In this document: positions 48,706-64,000 of the stretch, one piece after another
Position numbering within the stretch: the first letter of the stretch is position 1
Layout of the letters: each line of letters opens with the position of its first letter
Assembly: GCA_012295275.1 (NCBI GenBank)
Contig: CM022675.1
Location: forward strand, 8,802,693-8,866,692
DNA: 64,000 bases
Direction of reading: 5' to 3'
Origin: Chrysomallon squamiferum
Lineage: Eukaryota > Mollusca > Gastropoda > Neomphalida > Peltospiridae
Position numbers and translations under genes: made by a program
Notes under the pieces: model-generated
Database searches by the model: none
Told to the model about the DNA's origin: nothing
Seen by the model: the letters and a program-made list of their open reading frames with translations, nothing else

Positions 48706-48980
48706 CACAGATTTTCAACCTGGGGGTCGCGAGATCGTTCTTGAGCGAGGGTATGGTTTAGCTTTTTTTCAACTTGGCTTGGAAGGAGGAATAAATAAAA
48801 ACGTATAGATAGGATTGGGATTCGTCATAATGAATACAGATTCCTTTTGTACTGTCTTTGGATGGTGAAACTATGGTAACCCTAGATATATTATTGAATC
48901 AACAATTTTAAAGTAGGGGTCATCGGTCATAATGAGTTGCTCATAAAGGGTCGCGGTGTGAAAAAGGTTGAAAACGAGTG
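48706..48980. mobile_element. 275-bp hAT-like MITE
   Basis: Left end CACAGATTTTCAACCTGGGG with GGTCGCGAGA, right end GGGTCGCGG with AAAAGGTTGAAAACGAGTG, an imperfect terminal inverted repeat. Flanks 48698-48705 (GTTTAGAT) and 48981-48988 (CTTTAGAT) match 7/8, the 8-bp duplication typical of hAT elements. It has no coding capacity. Confidence 0.82.
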
Positions 48981-49565
48981 CTTTAGATGGACCATAATTT
49001 ATATTTTGTGTTCATCTGTTACGTGACGCGTCTGTTATGGTGTTATGTTCCGTGACGCACTTTGGTATGATCCGTTTATATACCAACGTTTACAGATTGT
49101 TAATGGTGAGCTTTATGCTGTTACACTGCCCCGTCTACATCGCATCACCGACATCATGTGTTTATTATTCTCACTGCTGTATTTTACCGTATACGTTTTG
49201 TATGTTGTTCCCTTACGTACTCTTCGTGATGCGTATTCTATATTCTATATTCTATATTTTAAATTATGCTTATTAGTATGGTTCCATTTTTATTTGGGAA
49301 TTTAGTAGTATTCAAAGTATGTTTCAGTTTAGTTCGTCTTTTTTTTTTCTTTTTTTTTTCCCCGTCCTCTTCTTTTTTTAATTCTTTTATTTATTTATTT
49401 TTTTTTTTTTTTCTCCTTTTTACTTACCCATTTTAAAAAATAATTCAGAAACTTTCTGGTTACGTTTGAATGATTCTGCTCAGATTAAAAATAGGTATTT
49501 TTTGTCACGATACCTTTGTTAAGATAGGTATTAAAAAGAAAATATTAAACCCAGTGCTCTTGACA

Positions 49566-49700
49566 GAGTAATTTTGTAAGCCCACGAACGTCCAGTAATA
49601 TTATTTTGCTTTCTATAAAGTTTTGTCTATGGTTGCATAACGAAAGAAAGAGACACACACATACACACAGTCATAGAAACACACATATATATATATATAC

Positions 49701-49796
<96 letters not shown>
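49566..49796 (+). mobile_element. Dispersed repeat copy A with (TA)n-(GA)n tail
   Basis: Matches the reverse complement of 27118-27253 at about 95% by eye and, like it, ends in a short TA tract then about 100 bp of GA. The two copies lie 22 kb apart in opposite orientation. Confidence 0.8.
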
Positions 49797-49798
<2 letters not shown>

Positions 49799-50329
49799 AC
49801 TACTACTGCTCTTTCTACCGACTACGAGTAAATAGTTCTGCTACTGTTTCTACCATTACTCATAACTGCTACAGCCACAGAAACTACTACTACAACTGCA
49901 ACACCTACTACAACTAATATTACTATACTAATTCTAACTATTAAAACTTTTATTAATACCAATACTACACTAACTATAGCTATACAATAATTATAAAGCC
50001 ACATTTAACCTACTGCAGATACCACTACTATTACAATTACTACTACTACTACAGTAATGCTAGTAACGTGAAAACCCCAACTATTATTACTACTATTGCA
50101 AATATTACTAAACCGTTTCTATTTTGTTACTTTTAATGACAATACCTCTGACACACACACACACACACACACACACACAACACTTACACATCTAACAGCT
50201 ATTTTTATTAATGCAACTATTAATACCATACTACTAACAGACAAACACAAGACTTAACTATTTGAAGAATTAAATCATGAACAATATTAATGCAAACTTC
50301 AAAATGACTGACATTTCTATGTTATTAAT

Positions 50330-50330
<1 letters not shown>
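49797..50330. repeat. Degenerate (ACT)n-rich sequence with (CA)n
   Basis: ACT/CTA triplets with substitutions (49797-50100) and (CA)n at 50153-50179. No gene. Confidence 0.75.
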
Positions 50331-59112
<8,782 letters not shown>

Positions 59113-59557
59113 TCACTCAACTTTTACTGTATTCGTTGTCATGGCAACGGAAATGGCTGATCCTGCCTGACCAATCACCTGAACGGATCCCGCCAACTTG
59201 GTGGGCAAAGCTGCTGTGGTAGTTGTTGTTGTTGTTGTTGTTCTCTTCTCGGCTGTCATCACCGTAACCTTCTGCAACGCATTTGTCTGTCTGTCTGTGC
59301 AAAGGGTGTGTCTGGCTGCGACGTTTGTGACCGGAGCTGCGGTGGTTGTCAAGACGAAGGTCTCGACGGTGGGCTTGTGCGCGACCGTCTTGATGGTGCC
59401 AGGGGGGAGAACTCCGGTGCGAAACTGGACGGGCTGCGAAGGAATGGTGATGTGGTTGACGGACAGTTCTGTCGAATGATGTGTTGCAGTGTGGTTGCGT
59501 AGACCGTTCAGGGTCTTGTAGCTCTTGTTGCAGAAGCATTTGTATGATTTTTTAGTT
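59113..59557 (-). CDS. JAZF1: JAZF1 terminal exon (third finger and Thr-rich tail)
   Basis: Acceptor TTTCAG|A. Encodes TKKSYKCFCNKSYKTLNGLR with NHTATHH, then about 120 residues rich in Thr, Val and Ala with nine consecutive Thr from an (ACA)n tract; stop TGA at 59115-59113. Confidence 0.94.
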
Positions 59558-62500
59558 CTGAAAATATAAATATTTTTTTTTCAATAAGATACGCTTTATA
59601 AAAACAGTTGCTAAAGGTTTTGTAACTTCTGTTGTAAACATTTGTAATAATTTTTAGTTCTGAAAATATAAATATTTTTCAATAAGATGCACATTATAAA
59701 ATGGTTGATGAAGGTTTTGTAACTTTTGTTGCAGAAACATTTGTAAGATTTTTTAGTTCTGAAAATATAAACATATTTTTTTTTAATAAGATGAACATTA
59801 TAAAAACAGTTGCTAAAGGTTTTGAAACATTTATAATATTTTTTAGATCTGAAAATATCTGTAAGACTTTTTAATTTCTAGAAAAAATATTGCTGAAGGC
59901 TTTGTAATGTTTATTGCAGAAACATTTGTAAGATTTTTTTTGTTCTGAAAAAATATATATTTTTTAAAGAAGATAAACATTCTGAAAGAATTCAAATTTT
60001 TTTTTAATAAGATATACATTATAAGAACATCTGTAAGACTTTTTAATTTCTAGATTAGTTGCATAGACCATTGAGGGTCCTGTAGCTTTTGTTTTAGAAA
60101 TATTTTAAGATTTTTTATTTCTGAAAATATTGATATTTTTGTAAAAACATTTTAATTCTTAGATTGGTTCTAGGGACTATTTAGTCTTCTGACTTTTTTG
60201 TACAGAAACATATGTAAGATTTTTTTAAATACAAACATTAATAGTAACCTAAACACCAATATTTAACTAATATCAATAGTGATATAATTTATTAAAAAAT
60301 ACATTTATAACAACAACAACAACAACAAAAAATTCTTATGTAAAGACTAGAATAAAGATGTATTTATTTATAAAAATTTTTTAAAATAAAATAAAATTAT
60401 TTATGAATAAATTTATAAAAACACTGACATTAAAAAAATTCTAAAATATTTTAAACTAATCTAAAGAGTAAAAATAGTTACTGCCAAATATCAAAATGAA
60501 AACTTTATTTATAAATAAATTATTAAAAATACTGACATAAAATATATTGACATAAAAATTTTCCTAAATATTTTAAACTAATCTAAATGATATACATAAA
60601 CACTGTCAAATATTTAAATAAATATTTTTAGAAAATTACAGACATAAAATATTTTAAACTAATCTGAAAAGTATAAACAGCTACTCACTCAGGTGGATTA
60701 GACGAATACAACGTCTTCGTAACGATGCTGCTTTCAATGCGTGCTTTGTTGTTGCTGCAGTGGCCATGTCGGGCGTGGTACTTGATGCCGTTGACGTTTT
60801 TGTAGCGTTTCTTGCAGCCTGGGACAGGACACATGTAGGGTTTGTCTCCCTCCCGGTCATGCTGATTGCTCATCATACTGTAAACATATTTTTTATAATT
60901 TTGTTATTATTTAGTTGCATCCATTTTGAAAATTTCATATCAGTTATATATATAGTTTTTGCTTATTTTATATTTTTATTATTATTTAGTTGCATTCATT
61001 TTGAAAATTTCATATCAGTTTATATATATATATATAAATATTTTTTATATTTTTATTATTATTTAGTTGTATTCATTTTGAAAATTTCATATCGGTTTAT
61101 ATATATATATATTTTTTTTTATATTGTTCATTTTGAAAATTTCATATCAGTTGTATATATAGTTTTTGTTTATTTTATATTTTTATTATTATTTAGTTGC
61201 ATTCATTTTGAAAATTTCATATCAGTTTATATATCTATATAAATATTTTTTATTTATTATTATTATTATTTAGTCGCATTCATTTTGAAAATTTCATATC
61301 AGTTATATATATAGTTTTTGCTTATTTTATATTTTTATTATTATTTAGTTGTATTCATTGTGAAAATTTCATAACAGTTTATATATATATATAAATATTT
61401 TTATATTTTTATTATTATTTATTTGTATTCATTTTGAAAATTTCATATCAGTTATATATATAGTTTTTGCTTATTTTATATTTTTATTATTATTTAGTTG
61501 TATTCATTTTGAAGATTTCATATCTGTTTATATAAATACTGTTTATTAAAATTTTAAATATAAATAGTTAGGAAAAAAAATTAACAAAATACTTTGATTA
61601 CAATTTTTGATTTTGTTAATTGGGTTTTTTTTCAAACTGTATTTATGTTTAAAATTTTATATCAGTTTAAAATATATATATATTTAAAAATTGTGTATGG
61701 GTTTTTAATCTTTATTTTGTTAAACTAATATTGCAAGTTGTATTTATTTTAAAACTTTCTTGTTTTTCTTTTTATTGTTTAAAATATGTTACTTTTTTTT
61801 TTAAATGATCTTACTTTCTATTCCTGTTATTTATTTTTGTGTTGCTTTAATTTAAAAATATATAGATATCAACAATTACTAATTGTAATATTATTTTATT
61901 TTTTAAATTAAATTTTCTACACACCTGAGAATGAGCTCAGGTGAGATCTCATCATTTCCTGCCCACGAATCAATGCTGTCTTCATCATCAGTCACAACAT
62001 CTTCATCATCTATTTCACTCTCTGAGATATAAAAAAATATCAGTTTGTTATTGATAATTATAAAAAATAAAATAAATAAAAATTATAAAAAAAAATGTTT
62101 AATAGTTACATTTTTTCCCCACTATCCAAATAAAATACATCGTTTTATTTTTCTGAATTCAAAATAAAAATTCCTTATTTTAAATCAAATAAATAAATTT
62201 ATTTTTATTAATATATTAAGATTTGATTTACTTAATCAAAATTTAAAATAATAAAAAATTATTATTTATATTTTAAAAAATTTATAAATTTTTCTTAATC
62301 CAAATAAAAAAAAAAAAAATTTTAATTCATACAACACAAAATTTTATTTCATTTATTCAAAATTAAAAAATAAAAACATTTATAGCTCCCATTAATTAAT
62401 TAAAGAAATTAATTAATCAGAAATTCCTGATCAGTTCATGAAACGATGACTATTTACAGTCAAAAAACAAACATTGGAGGGTTTATTTCTAAATAACAAA

Positions 62501-63114
62501 TCATTCATTCATTCCATTCACAAGTTGATAAAAAAAAGACAAACAAAAAATTAAATATTAAAATAAAATAAAATGTTCAATTAGAGTTATGTAACCTGTC
62601 GGTGTACTACAAGGTAGAGATAAGGCAGGAGAAATTCCTGATCAATTTATGAAACAATGACTACTTACAGTAAAAAAAAAAAAAAATTGGGGGGTTATTT
62701 CTAAATAACAAATCATTCATTCATTCCATTCACAAAATGACAATTTTTTTTTTTTTTGTTTAAATTAAATATTAAAATAAAATAAAATGTTCAATTAGAG
62801 TTATGTAACCTGTCGGTGTACTACAAGGTAGGGATAAGGCAGGAGACTGAGGCTGTATGTGTTTTTTGACAATGTCACCATCCTTCTTAGCCGCCTCAGT
62901 GAAAAACCTGAAAACACACAACATGACCATTTTAATTATATATATATATATATATATTCACTCAGACAGATAAGTACATTTAATATAAATTTATGAACAT
63001 GCTTAGACAGTGAGCAAGTAAGCATATACTCAACCATAGACAAAAAAAGCTACATAATATACACAGAATGTAAGTCTTTATTCATGTATTCTGAACTGAT
63101 ACACACAAACACAC

Positions 63115-63146
<32 letters not shown>

Positions 63147-63268
63147 CCCTAGAAAAATGTACACATATATCCACACACATATCCCACACACATACAACCC
63201 ACAAACTTGCAGATACACCCATACATACACACAAAAACTCATAAAAACTCTCACACACCAATATCAAT

Positions 63269-63311
<43 letters not shown>

Positions 63312-63433
63312 TATTTCTCTGTCTATTTTGTTCTCATTCCGAATTTATGTCATCATGTGTCTCTTTTCTCCAATTCCTTTTCTAATTTCTCATTTTCTCT
63401 AATTCCTTTTCTAATTTCCATTCTAATCTCTCC

Positions 63434-63474
<41 letters not shown>

Positions 63475-63571
63475 AACACTATTTAAATATTTTACTTACT
63501 TTAAAACGTAACTAAGGGCAACACGGCTGGCTGCTGAACTTCCTGTTTCTCATTCAATCTTGGGTCAGTGT
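59113..63571 (-). CDS. JAZF1: JAZF1 (TIP27-like) C2H2 zinc-finger protein, 3' part, spliced
   Basis: Nuclear zinc-finger cofactor; in vertebrates JAZF1 interacts with the orphan receptor TR4/NR2C2 and belongs to the NuA4/TIP60 complex. Exons are 63571-63500, 62907-62810, 62021-61925, 60877-60689 and 59557-59113. Landmarks: DTDPR...EKQEVQQP; VALSY...FFTEAAKK...IQP...LSL, matching vertebrate VALSYINRFMTDAARR and IQPKLSLTL; an acidic stretch SEIDDEDVVTDDEDSIDSWA; finger YMCPVPGCKKRYKNVNGIKYHARHGH; finger YKCFCNKSYKTLNGLRNH with the unusual C-x-C spacing of JAZF1. The first finger and start lie right of the window. A Thr-rich C-terminal extension of about 120 residues is absent from vertebrate JAZF1. 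One base is missing in the first exon seen. Confidence 0.95.
59600..60235. repeat. Intronic array of decayed copies of the JAZF1 terminal-exon 5' edge
   Basis: At least five diverged copies of the segment spanning exon start, acceptor and upstream intron. Common core (plus strand): TTGTTGCAGAAACATTTGTA, GATTTTTTAGTTCTGAAAAT, then AATAAGAT and ACATTATAAAA. The copy at about 60058-60125 retains GCATAGACCATTGAGGGTCC, corresponding to exon bases. Confidence 0.85.
60440..60688. repeat. Three diverged ~80-120-bp units next to the JAZF1 exon 60689 donor
   Basis: TATTTTAAACTAATCTAAA blocks near 60446, 60570 and 60650; the last is continuous with the donor flank (AGCTACTCACTC). Confidence 0.78.
60689..60877 (-). 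CDS. JAZF1: JAZF1 exon (second C2H2 finger)
   Basis: Acceptor TTACAG|T, donor CCTGA|GTGAGT. Encodes MMSNQHDREGDKPYMCPVPG and CKKRYKNVNGIKYHARHGH, almost identical to vertebrate JAZF1, then a linker longer than in vertebrates. Confidence 0.97.
60890..61530. repeat. ~75-bp minisatellite, about nine copies, in JAZF1 intron
   Basis: Each copy has TTATTATTTAGTTGCATTC, ATTTTGAAAATTTCATATCA and GTTATATATATAG. The array begins close to the acceptor of the exon at 60877. Confidence 0.92.
61925..62021 (-). CDS. JAZF1: JAZF1 exon (acidic region)
   Basis: Acceptor TCTCAG|A, donor CTCAG|GTGTGT. Encodes SEIDDEDVVTDDEDSIDSWA and GNDEISPELIL, aligning with the EYDEEEVDYEESDSDESW region of vertebrate JAZF1. 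Confidence 0.92.
62413..62850. repeat. ~212-bp tandem duplication containing a JAZF1 exon end
   Basis: Copy 1 (about 62418-62628) and copy 2 (about 62632-62846) share AGAAATTCCTGATCA, ATTTCTAAATAACAAATCA, ATGTTCAATTAGAGTTATGT and the exon end CCTGTCGGTGTACTACAAGG. Copy 2 holds the true donor at 62810. Confidence 0.93.
62810..62907 (-). CDS. JAZF1: JAZF1 exon (FFTEAAKK...)
   Basis: Acceptor TTTCAG|G, donor GACAG|GTTACA (weak), phases fit both neighbours. Encodes FFTEAAKKDGDIVKKHIQPQ and SPALSLPCSTPT. The last 40 bases and donor occur again at about 62597-62632. Confidence 0.88.
63270..63475. repeat. (CT)n and (CA)n tracts in JAZF1 intron
   Basis: CT at 63271-63307 and 63431-63454 followed by CA at 63454-63472, 25-40 bases from the exon donor at 63499. 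(CA) and (TA) tracts also lie at 63118-63145. Confidence 0.9.
63500..63571 (-). CDS. JAZF1: JAZF1 exon (DTDPR...VALSYVL), with a one-base gap
   Basis: Acceptor TTTTAG|A, donor TTAAA|GTAAGT. Two frames are needed: (D)TDPRLNEKQEVQQP, then VALSYVL(K). They lie five bases apart where six are expected from the family alignment. Confidence 0.85.
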
Positions 63572-64000
63572 CTAAAAAATAAAAACAAAAATTTTAAACA
63601 ATAAAATAAATAAAAATACTATTTGGCAATTCAATTTTTATTTGTAAAGTTTTCAAATTTATATAATTTATTTTAACTTTTATCACCTATCTCAATGAAC
63701 TACTCCATTTTAAAATGATACTTGTTTTGTTTCGCATGCCCATAGTAGTTAAAGAATACCACTTGTGATTTAAGTCATAGTCATACTTCCAAGTTATGTG
63801 TTATTCAGTTTTTGCTATCCTTTTTTAACTAATAATCAAGTATAACATCCAAAGTAAAATTTTCTGTTCCCTAATGGCACACCATTATAAGCTAGGGTGA
63901 TTTTTTTTTTTTTCACACTGGCCAGATATCCCTGACTGTGATTGTATTAAATGTATCCACTTGTGTAGGAATACAAAGAAAATACAAGAAAAATTTTTTA
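63572..64000. other. Right-edge JAZF1 intron
   Basis: AT-rich intronic sequence; no upstream JAZF1 exon is visible before the window ends. Confidence 0.6.

Noticed and set aside
49037-49305. Two hydrophobic frames of about 80 residues
   Set aside because: They overlap decayed copies of the TTACGTGA minisatellite and have no homology I recognise.

Overview
This is AT-rich eukaryotic nuclear DNA crowded with simple repeats. Spliced genes with GT-AG introns, a PEA3-type ETS factor, a JAZF1 orthologue and an EGF/ZP-type protein make it an animal. Recurrent short motifs of the AAGGGAGATAACTC type, which I associate with mollusc genomes, suggest a mollusc or other lophotrochozoan; the species cannot be named from the sequence. 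No bacterial, viral, CRISPR, rRNA or tRNA feature was found.

Five genes were rebuilt exon by exon from reading frame, splice sites and family similarity. (1) + strand, entering from the left edge to 12645: the 3' half of a PEA3-subfamily ETS transcription factor (ETV1/4/5-like), four coding exons, with a 10 kb intron full of microsatellites. (2) - strand, 26239 to 17261: a complete gamma-glutamyltransferase in 12 coding exons, a type II membrane ectoenzyme with its catalytic residues present. (3) + strand, 29155-29925: a two-exon gene for a 78-residue single-pass membrane protein with a mitochondrial-looking N terminus, preceded by a plausible promoter and 5' UTR exon near 28.3 kb. (4) - strand, 43176 to 33232: a six-exon secreted or surface protein of 258 residues with signal peptide, two EGF domains, a ZP-N-like module and a C-terminal hydrophobic tail. 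(5) - strand, from the right edge (63571) to 59113: the 3' five exons of JAZF1, a C2H2 zinc-finger chromatin/nuclear-receptor cofactor. The genes are not functionally linked; this is an ordinary animal gene neighbourhood.

Three of the four recognisable genes carry one single-base frame discontinuity at an otherwise conserved place (ETS domain at 11545-11547, GGT exon 10/11 junction, JAZF1 exon at about 63526). Residual indels in a long-read assembly explain this more easily than pseudogenes.

Tandem repeats are the main feature of the rest. Many arrays directly abut splice sites: a microsatellite provides the acceptor tract of an ETS exon, a 40-bp minisatellite with a higher-order pattern touches GGT exon 8, and four exact-length 20-bp units end next to the GGT exon 10 donor. 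In JAZF1 some intronic arrays contain decayed copies of the neighbouring exon edges themselves, splice site included. Mobile-element traces are a 275-bp hAT-like MITE with near-perfect 8-bp target duplications (48706-48980), a Tc1/mariner-like transposase relic (about 32540-33070), and a dispersed repeat present twice in opposite orientation next to long (GA)n tracts (27.0-27.25 and 49.56-49.8 kb). The interval 50.3-59.1 kb has no gene I can support and may include a long JAZF1 3' UTR.
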